Source: JAKAVN01 sp963796565 (GTDB taxonomy: Bacteria; Desulfobacterota; Binatia; Binatales; Binataceae). Taken from it: a DNA stretch of 64,000 bases. Both the position numbers and the translations under genes were made by a program. This document shows, in pieces, positions 27,601 to 36,340 of the stretch. Where the stretch lies: positions 434,001-498,000 of the forward strand of contig CAWCMA010000003.1 in assembly GCA_963796565.1 (NCBI GenBank), written 5' to 3'. Position 1 is the stretch's first letter. Every line of letters starts with the position of its first letter. The notes beneath the pieces are model-generated. The model ran no database searches. It was not told the origin of the DNA and saw only the letters and a program-made list of their open reading frames with translations.

Positions 27601-28719
27601 TCAGCCGGCCACCGGAAGGCGGCCGGCGGGTTTCGGCCGGAGCCGATACTTGTAAGTGGTAGTCCGTTCGAAGTCACCCTGTTCAACGCCGGTGCGGGTC
27701 ACGCTGAAGTAGGTGCCGTCACGCAGCATGGCGAACAAGATGCGGCAAAGCCGATGGGCCACGGCGACCACTGCGGCTTTGTAACCACGCCGGATGCAAA
27801 CCTTGGCGAAGTAAGGATGCAAAGGATACGCGGTCCCCCGCGCGTGATGCGCCGCCTCGCAGAGCATCGCCCGCAGCTCAGCCGATCCGCGTTTGGTGAT
27901 GTGACCGTGGGCGTCTCGCTCACCTGACTGAAAGGTACTGGGGACCAGGCCCGCGTAGCTGGCGGCGTGCTTGGCACTGGCAAAGCGGCCAACCTCGGCG
28001 AAGACGGCGATCGCCGTGAGCGCGACGATCGGACCAAGGCCTGGGACCGTTTTGAGTCGTTTCACCGCCTCGCGCCGCTCGCGCGCGCTGTCACCGAGAC
28101 TGAGGTCGAGTGCACGAGCCCGCTCGGCGGCCTGGCGCCATACGGCATAGTGATGGCGCACATGCTCGTGAAGCTGTTCGGGGACGAGATCGTCGGCGAG
28201 TAAGCTCTGCCAGTGCGCGTCGGTGCGCAGGCTGCCACGCCGCCCGCTGTTTTGTCCGACTCCGCGCAGCAGTCGTTTCACCGCGTTGACCTCGGCGGTC
28301 TCGATGCGAATGAAGTGGCGCCGGTGGGATAAGGTGGTGCGCAGATCGCTTATTTCAGGACTCGGTACGTGAGCTAGCGAGCGGTAAAAACCGCGGCGCA
28401 GGCCCTCGCAAAATTCCAGCGCGTCGCGGGTGTCGCTCTTCTGCTCGGGTCGCTGCGCCTTGCGTCTGACCTCATGCGCATCGATCACTACCGGCTTGAG
28501 TTCAAGCCGTGCGAGTTCACGGGCCACGAAAAATGCTGAAGTTCCGGTCTCGAGGGCGACGCCGGTTGCGGCCGGCAGGCCACAGCTGTCGCGTAAATGC
28601 TTCAGCCCGTTGATCGTCGTCGGTACCGACCCCCGCGCGACGATCGCGCCCGCCTCGTTCTCCACTACGAATACGCTCTCTCGGCTGTGTACATCGAGAC
28701 CCACATAGTAGCTTTGCAT
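27601..28719 (-). CDS. IS110-family transposase, apparently intact
   Basis: A 372-residue IS110 recombinase. The N-terminal DEDD RuvC-like domain is complete (YYVGLDVHSRESVFVVE, GVALETGTSAFFVARELA, KSDTRDALEFCEGL) and the C-terminal Tnp domain has VPGLGPIVALTAIAVFAEVG and SYAGLVPSTFQSGE with the catalytic serine region. The frame is open back to 28758, but GGAGG sits 8 bp before the ATG at 28719, so the shorter start is preferred. The upstream 114 bp, up to the IS3 end at 28834, contain two strong hairpins that could belong to the noncoding guide RNA known for IS110 elements. Confidence 0.9.
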   Translation of the reverse strand: MQSYYVGLDVHSRESVFVVENEAGAIVARGSVPTTINGLKHLRDSCGLPAATGVALETGTSAFFVARELARLELKPVVIDAHEVRRKAQRPEQKSDTRDALEFCEGLRRGFYRSLAHVPSPEISDLRTTLSHRRHFIRIETAEVNAVKRLLRGVGQNSGRRGSLRTDAHWQSLLADDLVPEQLHEHVRHHYAVWRQAAERARALDLSLGDSARERREAVKRLKTVPGLGPIVALTAIAVFAEVGRFASAKHAASYAGLVPSTFQSGERDAHGHITKRGSAELRAMLCEAAHHARGTAYPLHPYFAKVCIRRGYKAAVVAVAHRLCRILFAMLRDGTYFSVTRTGVEQGDFERTTTYKYRLRPKPAGRLPVAG

Positions 28720-28742
28720 TGGGCTGTCCTCCGTCATGGATT

Positions 28743-28783
28743 GGGGCGTTGTTTGCAACGCCCCCGTGGTCTGCTGCGGACCA
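28743..28783 (-). ncRNA. Paired hairpins upstream of the IS110 transposase; bridge-RNA candidate
   Basis: GGGGCGTTG-TTTG-CAACGCCCC (28743-28764) forms a perfect 9-bp stem and TGGTC-TGCTGCG-GACCA (28767-28783) a second one. They lie 24-64 bp before the transposase start, inside the presumed element end. IS110-group elements encode a structured bridge RNA in this position; whether these stems are part of one is inference. Confidence 0.35.
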
Positions 28784-28874
28784 TACCGCAGTGAGGAGCG
28801 GGACGGCCCAATGCCTTCATCGATACGGTTGCGTGGACACCCCGAGAAGCACGAAAGTGCGGTAGGAGTGGATC

Positions 28875-29180
28875 ATGGAAAGTGGCGGCAGGGGTAAGCG
28901 GCGCAGGTTTTCGGCTGAGTACAAGGCCGAGGCGGTGCGGTTGGTGGGCAACAGTAGCAAGAGCATCGGCGCGATAGCGCGGGAGCTGGGCCTGGGCGAG
29001 ACGGCCTTGCGGCGCTGGGTACAGCAGGCCGAGATCGACGCCGGAGGTGGTCCGACGGGGGCCTTGACGACCAGCGAGCGTGAGGAACTCGGGCACTTGC
29101 AACGCGAGAATCAGCGTCTGCGCACGGAGCGCGAAATCCTAAAAAAAGCGACGGCCTTCTTCGCCAAGGAGAGCGTGTGA
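28875..29180 (+). CDS. IS3-family transposase OrfA
   Basis: A 101-residue helix-turn-helix plus leucine-zipper protein: RFSAEYKAEAVRLVGNSSKSI then ELGLGETALRRWVQQ, and a C-terminal coiled coil LQRENQRLRTEREILKKATAFFAKE. A run of seven A residues after CT near 29140 is a typical place for programmed frameshifting in IS3 elements. The GTGA at its end overlaps the likely OrfB start at 29177. Confidence 0.9.
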   Translation: MESGGRGKRRRFSAEYKAEAVRLVGNSSKSIGAIARELGLGETALRRWVQQAEIDAGGGPTGALTTSEREELGHLQRENQRLRTEREILKKATAFFAKESV

Positions 29181-29768
29181 GGATTCGCTTTCATCGAAAC
29201 GGAGAAGGCCTGTTTCCCGGTGGCGCGGATGTGCCGGATGCTGGCGGTATCGCGCGCCGGGTTCTATGCCTGGCGGCGGCGGCCGGCGGCGGCGCGGATC
29301 CGTGAGGATCAGGTGCTGGCGGTGGCGGTCGCCGCGATCTACGCCGAGCATCACGGCCGTTACGGCAGTCCGCGGGTGCGAATGGAACTGCGCGAGCGCG
29401 GCCAGCGCAGCGGGCGCAAGCGCATCGCCCGGCTGATGCGCATGCAGGGTTTACGCGCGCGGCCCCGGCGCCGCTATCGCACGACCACGGATTCCCGTCA
29501 TGGCCTGCCGGTCTGTCCCAACCTGCTGGCGCGGCGCTTCGCCGTGGCCCAACCCAACACCGCCTGGGTGACCGATATGACCTATCTCTGGACTGCCCAA
29601 GGCTGGCTCTATCTGGCGGTGATGATCGATCTGTTCTCGCGCCGGGTAGTGGACTGGTCGATGAGCGAGCGGATCGATCGCAAGCTGGCGCTGGACGCAC
29701 TGCGCATGGCCCTGGAGCAACGCCATCCGCAACGCGGATTAATTCACCATTCGGATCGCGGTAGCCAG
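29177..29768 (+). pseudogene. IS3-family transposase OrfB, 5' part
   Basis: OrfB should begin at the GTG overlapping the OrfA stop (V-R-I-R-F...), but one extra base near 29191 shifts it; the frame from about 29193 continues with ETEKACFPVARMCRMLAVSRAGFYAW. The rve core follows (NTAWVTDMTYLWTAQGWLYL, LALDALRMALEQR, HHSDRGSQ), and the gene is cut right after GSQ by IS30. The rest resumes at 31231. Two independent lesions show that the element is dead. Confidence 0.88.
29766..29768. repeat. Target-site duplication of IS30, left copy (CAG)
   Basis: CAG here and at 31228-31230 flanks the inverted repeats. Joining the two sides with one CAG restores the OrfB reading GSQYASADYQ, confirming the insertion point. 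Confidence 0.85.
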
Positions 29769-31227
29769 GGTAGATTCAAATGGTCGTCGCAACACCTCGA
29801 CAGGGGAAATTGGGATGACTATTAAAAAGCGCCGCTCGGATCGATCTGGGCGAGCAGCGTTGCAGTCGCCGGGACGGCCTCCGCTGGCGCGCCGGGAGAA
29901 CTATCAGCAGTTTTGGGCATCGGTTGTTGCAGGTCGTTCGAGTGAGGAAGCTGCGATCGATGCCGGGGTGTCGCCGGCCGTGGGCGGCCGTTGGTTCCGG
30001 AGGGCAGGCGGCATGCCACCGTCACATTTTTTGCGGTCTTCAATGCCCTTATCGGGCCGTTATCTATCGTTTGCCGAGCGCGAAGAGATCGCCATCTTGC
30101 GGGTTCAGGAGCATGGAGTTTGCGCCATTGCCCGCAAGCTCGGACGGGCCCCTTCGACGATCTCGCGCGAGCTGCGCCGGAATGCCGCGACACGCTGCGG
30201 CGGACTGGAATATCGGGCCACCACCGCGCAATGGCATGCTGATCGCTCGTTGTGCCGTCCCAAAGCAGCCAAGCTGGCGCGGAATGAAGCGCTACGCCGT
30301 TACGTGCAGGACCGGCTTTCAGGCGCGGTCACTGCGCCCGACGGAGTAAAGATCATGGGACCGAAGGTGACGTGGAAAGCACGCCGATCGGGACGCAGGC
30401 AGCACCGGCAGTGGGCGCTGGCGTGGAGCCCGGAACAGATTGCCAGGCGGCTGCCGTTTGACTTTCCCGCTGATGATTCGATGCGTATCAGTCATGAGGC
30501 GATTTACCAGGCCCTTTACGTGCAAGGCCGGGGCGCACTGCGGCGCGAGCTGACCGCCTGCCTCCGCACCGGCCGTGCACTGCGCATGCCGCGAGCCCGG
30601 GTCCACGGGAAGGGAAAATCCTTCGTTGCCCCCGAGATCATGATCAGCGAGCGCCCAGCAGAGATTGCTGATCGAGCGGTGCCCGGTCACTGGGAGGGGG
30701 ATCTCATCCTTGGACTCGGCAGTTCGGCCATCGGCACCCTGGTAGAGCGCATGACACGGTTCACGATCCTACTACATCTGCCGCGCATGGCGGCCTATGG
30801 CGATCTCGCACGGATCAAGAACGGACCCGCGCTCGCTGGTCATGGTGCAGAGGCAGTTCGCGACGCCATCACCCGCACCATCACCACCTTGCCCGAGCAG
30901 ATTCGACAATCCCTGACCTGGGATCAGGGCGCAGAGATGGCGCAGCATGCGAACCTGCGGATCGACACGGGGCTGCAGGTCTACTTCTGCGACCCGCGCA
31001 GCCCCTGGCAGCGCGGCACCAACGAGAATACCAACGGCCTGCTACGCCAATACTTCCCAAAGGGAACCGATCTCAGTGCACATAGCGCCGATGACATCGC
31101 GGCGGTGGCGATGGCCCTCAATTCAAGGCTGCGAAAAGCCCTTGGATGGAAGACCCCGGCGGAAGCCTTAAACCAGTATCTTCGATGAAGCCAGAACGTT
31201 ATGTTGCGACGACCGTTTGAATCCGCC
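29769..31227 (+). mobile_element. IS30-family insertion sequence, complete, 1459 bp
   Basis: Its 26-bp terminal inverted repeats (29769-29794 and 31202-31227) differ at three positions and share GATTCAAA and GGTCGTCGCAACA. A 3-bp CAG duplication flanks it. The single transposase gene fills the element. It is the youngest visible insertion here because it sits inside the IS3. Confidence 0.92.
29815..31188 (+). CDS. IS30-family transposase
   Basis: A 457-residue DDE transposase, intact. An N-terminal HTH region is followed by the IS30 HTH_38 signature RYLSFAEREEIAILRVQEHG with IARKLGRAPSTISRELRRN. The rve domain has GHWEGDLILGLGSSAIGTLVER, SLTWDQGAEM and FCDPRSPWQRGTNENTNGLLRQYFPKGTDL, with the last Asp/Glu of the DDE triad in the NEN segment. 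Length is slightly above the family norm because of an N-terminal extension of about 75 residues. Confidence 0.93.
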   Translation: MTIKKRRSDRSGRAALQSPGRPPLARRENYQQFWASVVAGRSSEEAAIDAGVSPAVGGRWFRRAGGMPPSHFLRSSMPLSGRYLSFAEREEIAILRVQEHGVCAIARKLGRAPSTISRELRRNAATRCGGLEYRATTAQWHADRSLCRPKAAKLARNEALRRYVQDRLSGAVTAPDGVKIMGPKVTWKARRSGRRQHRQWALAWSPEQIARRLPFDFPADDSMRISHEAIYQALYVQGRGALRRELTACLRTGRALRMPRARVHGKGKSFVAPEIMISERPAEIADRAVPGHWEGDLILGLGSSAIGTLVERMTRFTILLHLPRMAAYGDLARIKNGPALAGHGAEAVRDAITRTITTLPEQIRQSLTWDQGAEMAQHANLRIDTGLQVYFCDPRSPWQRGTNENTNGLLRQYFPKGTDLSAHSADDIAAVAMALNSRLRKALGWKTPAEALNQYLR

Positions 31228-31512
31228 CAGTACGCGAGCGCGGATTACCAGCGGCTGCTCGCTCAGCACGGATTGCGCGCCAGCATGAGCCGGCGCGGCG
31301 ATTGCTGGGACAACGCGGTTGCCGAAAGTTTCTTTGCCAGCCTCAAGCTCGAACTCGTCTATCAGGTTCAATGGCGGACTCGCGCCGAGGCCCGTACCGC
31401 CGTCTTTGAATATCTCGAGTATTTTTGTAACCGTCGGCGGCGCCATTCGTCGCTCGGCTACCTGAGCCCGATTGAATTCGAACGGCGAAACCAGCGGCTT
31501 TTGGCTGCCTAA
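31228..31512 (+). pseudogene. IS3-family transposase OrfB, 3' part
   Basis: Resumes OrfB after IS30 with SAQYASADYQRLL, then the end of the rve domain: MSRRGDCWDNAVAESFFASLK, NRRRRHSSLGYLSPIEFE. The final Glu of the DDE triad is in the AESFF segment. It stops 12 bp before the right inverted repeat of the IS3. Confidence 0.9.
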
Positions 31513-31524
31513 CCCGGGTGTCCA

Positions 31525-31906
31525 CCAACTCGGGGCAAGTTCACGTCGGCCGCCTTAGACTCAACTTATCGCTGGCCCGTTTTTCGGGTTGTGAACCATC
31601 TAAAATAACCTTCATTTGTCTAAGTTAGCTTAAGATAGTTCCAATTGTTTACGTGCATTGATTGCGTGTTTCCAAATCCTAATTTAAGTTACTTCCATCA
31701 GAGGAGTTTCCCGAAACAAAGTCGATGGAAGATCATCTTGCGCTTCTTGCCGAACCCGCTAAGCGGGAAACGCGCGAAATGGTTGATCGGATCGGTCCGA
31801 ACGATCGAAAGGAGAAGGGAAAAGATGAAGAGTTGGCTGAAAGGTTGGCGGAGTGGGTCAATCTTTAATGAGGGCTCCATTACTGAAACGCAAACGGAGT
31901 AAGACA
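31525..31906. other. Leader region of the GH30 gene
   Basis: About 380 bp between the IS3 end and the GH30 start, more AT-rich than average. It contains the two candidate short ORFs described at 31725-31868. I see no convincing promoter pair. Confidence 0.4.
31725..31868 (+). CDS. Short ORF ahead of the GH30 gene
   Basis: A 47-codon frame rich in charged residues (AEPAKRETREMVDRIGPNDR, DEELAERLAEWVNL) with an amphipathic C-terminal helix. It could be a small protein or the tail of a lost gene, since the frame is open back to 31683. No family is recognised. A second frame, 31825-31902 (MKSWLKGWRSGS), preceded by GGAGAAGGG and ending 4 bp before the GH30 ATG, is an alternative leader peptide. 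Confidence 0.25.
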   Translation: MEDHLALLAEPAKRETREMVDRIGPNDRKEKGKDEELAERLAEWVNL

Positions 31907-33313
31907 ATGAAACGAAACCTCGGCATCTCGTTTTTGGCCTTAACCCTGTCACTATGGTGCGGGGTGGGATTCTCTCAAACGAACGTGAACATAAGTCTCA
32001 ACTGGAACAACGAAGGGCAGCTTATCGATGGCTTCGGCGCCCATGTACCATATTATTTCGCTTCTCTAAGCTCAGGTGAAGCCGAGCAATTCTTCAAAGT
32101 CGATCCGGACTCGGGTGATATAGGGCTCTCGTTGCTTCAAACAGACGTACCGTTTGATCCGAGCTACCAGACCGACGGTTTTTTAGACGATGCTCTCGGA
32201 ACAGTGCAAGCCGCGTACGCTCTCGGCACAAGAGTGTGGGCGTCGCCGGGTTCGCCCCCGGCCGACTGGAAGACCAACGACAATATAGAGGGTGGCTGTC
32301 TGTGCGATGGGGCGAACCAAACGACCTTTTGCGGCAGCACTTGCCCCACGATCAGTGGCTGCGACAATAGCACCGGCATCGCCAATTGCTATGGTGCCTA
32401 CGCGACTTATCTCGAAGATTTCGCCAGTTGGATGAGCAGTACTAACGGTGTTCCCCTCCTCGCTCTGTCGATCCAGAACGAGCCAGACATAACTGGAAAT
32501 TACCCAACGTGCCTTTGGACCGGGCAGAACCTCCACGACTTCGTCAAATATTCCATCGGCGGCAATCTTCCGAGCGGCGTTAACCTAATGATGCCGGAGC
32601 AATCCAATTGGTCTGACTTCACTAGCGATCCCGACTGCGCAGACAGCGGCTACGGCTCAGCATCGCTCGCGGCGATTACGTTCTGCGATTCCAGTAGCTC
32701 TGACAAAGTTCAAATCTGGGCAGGCCATCACTACGATGTCGGTACTCCTCCGCACGCCTCTTCGTCCTACCAGCCGGCATGGATGACGGAAGTCTCAGAT
32801 ATAGGCTCCGACCAAGGAATCACGTCGGCTCTCACCTACGCAGTGCAAATCCAACAGTGGATCACCACCGTGCCGATTAGGGCATGGCATTACTTGTGGT
32901 TGATCTCTCCTAACAATGACGGCCAGGGCTTGTGGTACACGACGAGTGGCACCCCCCATCCCTCTAGCCGGTTCTATATGATGGGGCAGTTTAGCGACTT
33001 CGTGCGTCCGGGGTCGTATCTGTTGACCGGATCTTACTATAGTCCGGCGAGTAACCTGTACGTCAGCGCCTACAATGCGAACGGTAAGCTCGTGATCGTG
33101 ACCGTGAACGACGATCCCTCGACTACGTATACTTTGAATGTCACTGTGAGCAACAAGAGCGGCGGAGTTGGGCAAGGGGGCCAGTGGGCTACATCGAGCA
33201 CTCAAAACCTCACTTATACCAACCCGCTCTGTGTCGGCGGATGCAGCAATGGCAGCTTCTCGTTCATCGTCAGTCCTAAGAAGATCAAGACTTTCGCGGA
33301 AGGTCAATCGTAA
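31907..33313 (+). CDS. Secreted glycoside hydrolase, GH30-like
   Basis: A 468-residue exported retaining glycosidase of the GH30/clan A type, which cleaves beta-linked polysaccharides such as xylan, beta-1,6-glucan or glucosylceramide. The signal peptide is MKRNLGISFLALTLSLWCGVGFSQ. The TIM-barrel starts with QLIDGFGAHVPYYFASLS. The acid/base Glu is in LSIQNEPDITG near residue 190, and the nucleophile is in AWMTEVSDIG near 294. A C-terminal beta domain follows (SAYNANGKLVIVTVND). Cysteines in a CLCDGANQTTFCGSTC insert at about 125-145 are unusual. GGAG lies 7 bp before the ATG at 31907; the frame is open 18 codons further up but without a better site. It is cargo of the element. Confidence 0.85.
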   Translation: MKRNLGISFLALTLSLWCGVGFSQTNVNISLNWNNEGQLIDGFGAHVPYYFASLSSGEAEQFFKVDPDSGDIGLSLLQTDVPFDPSYQTDGFLDDALGTVQAAYALGTRVWASPGSPPADWKTNDNIEGGCLCDGANQTTFCGSTCPTISGCDNSTGIANCYGAYATYLEDFASWMSSTNGVPLLALSIQNEPDITGNYPTCLWTGQNLHDFVKYSIGGNLPSGVNLMMPEQSNWSDFTSDPDCADSGYGSASLAAITFCDSSSSDKVQIWAGHHYDVGTPPHASSSYQPAWMTEVSDIGSDQGITSALTYAVQIQQWITTVPIRAWHYLWLISPNNDGQGLWYTTSGTPHPSSRFYMMGQFSDFVRPGSYLLTGSYYSPASNLYVSAYNANGKLVIVTVNDDPSTTYTLNVTVSNKSGGVGQGGQWATSSTQNLTYTNPLCVGGCSNGSFSFIVSPKKIKTFAEGQS

Positions 33314-34267
33314 AGGCGAAGGCGCCAAGCGCCGCAGGTGCGCAGTGAGAGCCCGCGACGGACGAAGGATTCTTTCACGCTAGTGAGACAGCACGCTCGG
33401 CTGTTAATCGAAAGAAGGTCAAATGTGAGGAAAACCAGGATGCGCTTCTGCGATGAATGGTGTTCTGCGGCTGCGGAGCGCGGGTTGCCCCAATTACTCA
33501 ACGAAGTCTAGGAAAAACGTTAGCGGCTTAGACTGACGCCCTTGAGCCAAATGTCGAGCAAACGACGATTCAATCGGTTGCAAAAATTTTAGTAAGCATT
33601 CCCGGTGTGGTAACACGCCCGGCAGATTTATATATGGAGCCAGCCCTACAAGACCGTTGCGCAGACGATTGTTCGAGTCCGGTAGCTAATATGCCTGTGC
33701 GTGGGATGTTGCCTGATGCCCGAGGCTTGGTCGAAATCCGTGCGCCCTGGCCTTATCAATATCTTCGGCCTCAAAGACCTTAACGGGAAAGCGGCATTGG
33801 GAACGAATGCGCGAATTGGAGCAACGCGCGCAACGAATCGCTGCGCAGAAGGACCCGGAAGGCTTCGTCAAGTTTCTCTGCGATGTTGCGTTCTTAAGGC
33901 CTCGAAGTTTTGCGGCTGCCATCCCTGCTATAAATTTTGCCTTCATCTGGTGGCGTGTAAATGAACCATAGCGAGATCGTCAGCTTTCTTTGGAGCGGCG
34001 CCGACCTGATTCGCGACACCTTTAGGCGTGGCAAGTACCAGGATAGTCATCCTGCCTCTAACGACGTGTCCACGAGCTTTATCTGCAGGTAGCGCATACC
34101 AGCCTTCCGTTTCACGTGAATTTGCGCCTTCCACAGTTCATCAAGATGATTTCGGCAGAATCCCAGAACCCTCTGCACGAAGAGAGACTTCAGAGACTAA
34201 TATCGCACTTAGCCTTTGAGACAGAGGACAAAATGGCAGAAACTCATCGAGATTTATCGTTGACGCT
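33314..34267. other. Low-gene region after the GH30 gene
   Basis: About 950 bp without a recognisable gene. One short frame stands out (33807-33971, separate entry). The rest shows scattered chance ORFs on both strands with no family resemblance, consistent with decayed DNA. Confidence 0.5.
33807..33971 (+). CDS. Short hypothetical ORF
   Basis: A 54-codon frame, MRELEQRAQRIAAQKDPEGF then VKFLCDVAFLRPRSFAAAIP, with a helical charged start and a hydrophobic end AINFAFIWWRVNEP. The composition looks more protein-like than overlapping frames, but there is no clear ribosome site and the frame is open further upstream, so it may be the end of a broken gene. Confidence 0.25.
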   Translation: MRELEQRAQRIAAQKDPEGFVKFLCDVAFLRPRSFAAAIPAINFAFIWWRVNEP

Positions 34268-35590
34268 TCAATGCGGGCATTGAGTATCGCCCAGTACGCA
34301 GATCTGCGGACAAGGACAGCCAGGATTTGCGGCTGCAGCGTAGTATTCCAATTCTTGCACGGCGTTGGTGGTACCGTAACAGGCGATGACAGAATAGCCA
34401 CTGCTTGTATAATATTGAATCGAACATGGAGGATAAGCAGGGCAAATAGTGGTGTCGCAGTACCGCAAAACCGACGGCCACTCCGACGCCATTTTGGGGC
34501 CGGAGTCGGTGTTGCAGTCGGTACCGGAGTGGGCTTCCGATAAACCGGGTCCACATAAGCCAGTGCGCTGTTTACGAGGGGTTGGAACAATGTTTCATAC
34601 GCGGAGGCTGCCTCACTTTAAGAAGACCAATCTTTTGTGTTGTTTTTATAGAAGTCCGCTATTTCTTTCGCGATCGTCCCACTAATTAGATCGCACGTGT
34701 CCTTGTTAAAACCTGCAGTGTCTGCGAAATACACATCTATAGATATTCCTATTGCTTGGTTAGTGATAGCAATAGCTTCTAGAACCGCACTAGCGGCACG
34801 ATAGGACGCCGGGATATCTGCGGTTGATAAAAGTATTCTCATGAAAGTCGCCGCCGCAGCCATATTAGCCGCTATGCTGCCCGCGTCCAACGATGGATTC
34901 GCCGCAAGCAACGCGGCAGCCTCCACTTGATTTGTACCGATGGCGTTCTGATAGGCTAAGAGTAACCTGTCCGTTTCAATCGATGCCGAGCTGGTAAGCG
35001 ATACGAGTTTTCCATGAACGGTCGATGTGATCTGGACCGCTGCCCCCGGGGTTCGCCTGTATGTGTTGAATCTGGTCAATCAAGATATTAGCGGCAGTTT
35101 CCGCGGAAGCGATAGCATTCTCGAAGTCAACGGTATCGTCCACTGTGCCATGCGCAGCACTACGTATCTGCTCGAATTGAACTATTTCGGATTGAAAAAA
35201 AGTGATTGTCGCCTGGCCGACTGGTTGCACAGACTTAAGCAAAGGCAAGATGACGAGATTCACAGGGCTAGAAATGTGATCGTCCTGTACGATCCTTAAC
35301 TTGATAGCACCTACGAAACAAAGAGGCAGTGCAAATTGTAAGCTATCATTGGTAACATTCACCACAGGCACGTGGAGGATTCGCGTACCCTGTTTGATTC
35401 ACGCATTTATGCTTGCATTTGGATCGAAATGTAGTCCGGTTATTTCTACTGTCGTGAACGGACCCGCTTCATGGACACTAACGCTCTCTATTTTAGGCGC
35501 TATACCTTGTGCATTACTCAGACCGGAGCCAATAAACGACATTAGCCCGAGGATGACGCCTGCGCGCGAGGCGATTTCCCTCAGCTTCAG
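34268..35590 (-). pseudogene. Decayed secreted protein with IPT/TIG domain and Cys-rich tail
   Basis: Reading the minus strand in order gives a hydrophobic signal segment (AGVILGLMSFIGSGLSNAQG), an IPT/TIG-like beta domain (PKIESVSVHEAGPFTTVEIT, then PVVNVTNDSLQFALPL), a helical region (VSLTSSASIETDRLLLAYQN), a PTPVPTATPTPAPK linker and a Cys-rich end (YCDTTICPAYPPC, PGCPCPQICVLGDTQCPH). It is broken by an in-frame TGA near 35399, a one-base gain in a G run near 35050, an in-frame TAA at 34618-34620 and a frame change near 34460. The original would have been about 440 residues. No start codon is obvious. Its linker resembles that of the propeller lipoprotein at 18850. Confidence 0.7.
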
Positions 35591-35812
35591 TTGGGAGAGA
35601 GCAGGGTCAATTTCGCGTCTTTTTCTTTGATATGTCCGATGCTAGGTCGCAGTTAGCCGGAATTTCCAGTTTGATTTCGCGATTTCAACACGTTTTTACC
35701 CCGAAAGGCCCGCTGCCACAAGGTTTTAGCCCGGTTTTGGATATTCGGTAAATGCAGCCGCGCCGGAAGGGGTCGGGCAAGGCTTTTGCGGCCCCGGCCG
35801 CTTCCCGATCGG

Positions 35813-36340
35813 CGAAGTTCGGTTTCTGGGCGAGATTCGTAATGAAGCGGCAGCCGTCGTGAAGTTGGCGCGGAAGCTTGGCCGTTGGTACCCGAGCGTG
35901 CTCTACGCCTATGAAGCAGGCGGGTGGGGATACGGGCTTCGTCGTCAGCTCACGAGGCTTGGCCATGATTGTGTGGTGGTGGCCCCGTCGAAGATTCCAC
36001 GAGTAGTGAATGATCGCGTCAAGAACGATCGGGCTCGCCCTGGAAGAAGATGCACGCGGTCTGGCTCGGCCGCCGACAGTTCGATCACCCAGCTCAGCAG
36101 ATCGCATTCCAGGGCTATGTTAGCCGCGCCGCGCACGCAGCGGCTCGGCGCGACGAATTCGAAGGACAGATACGAGAGCGGCTGGCGGGTTGGTCGTTGC
36201 GGCCAACCGTGGGCGCGCTTCAATCACTACGCGGCTCGCCAGTATCGGGGTCGAGATGGGGGCACGCATGCCGGAAGTCGCAGACCCAGTTCGTGAAATT
36301 GCCTGGAAGGCGTATTAAGGCAGGAGTCATTGGCGGCAAG
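35813..36340 (+). pseudogene. IS110-family transposase relic with internal deletion
   Basis: Frame 1 reads EVRFLGEIRNEAAAVVKLAR, then LYAYEAGGWGYGLRRQLTRL and APSKIPRVVNDRVKNDR, the N-terminal DEDD domain of a second IS110 subfamily. It then jumps to another frame: KKMHAVWLGRRQFDHPAQQI, AFQGYVSRAAHAAARRDEFE, GQIRERLAGWSLRPTVGALQ. About 60 codons that should lie between are missing, and the C-terminal domain is lost after about 36240. Confidence 0.8.

Larger units (their letters stand above)
28834..31524. mobile_element. IS3-family element interrupted by IS30
   Basis: Terminal inverted repeats begin TGGACACCC at 28834 and end with the complement GGGTGTCCA at 31524. Without the nested IS30 and its target copy, the element is about 1.23 kb, normal for IS3. 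It carries OrfA and a broken OrfB. No flanking target duplication is visible. Confidence 0.85.

Noticed and set aside
28834..31524. Target duplication for the IS3 element
   Set aside because: The bases outside the two ends (GCG on the left, CCA on the right) do not match, so no duplication is claimed; flanking rearrangement may have removed it.
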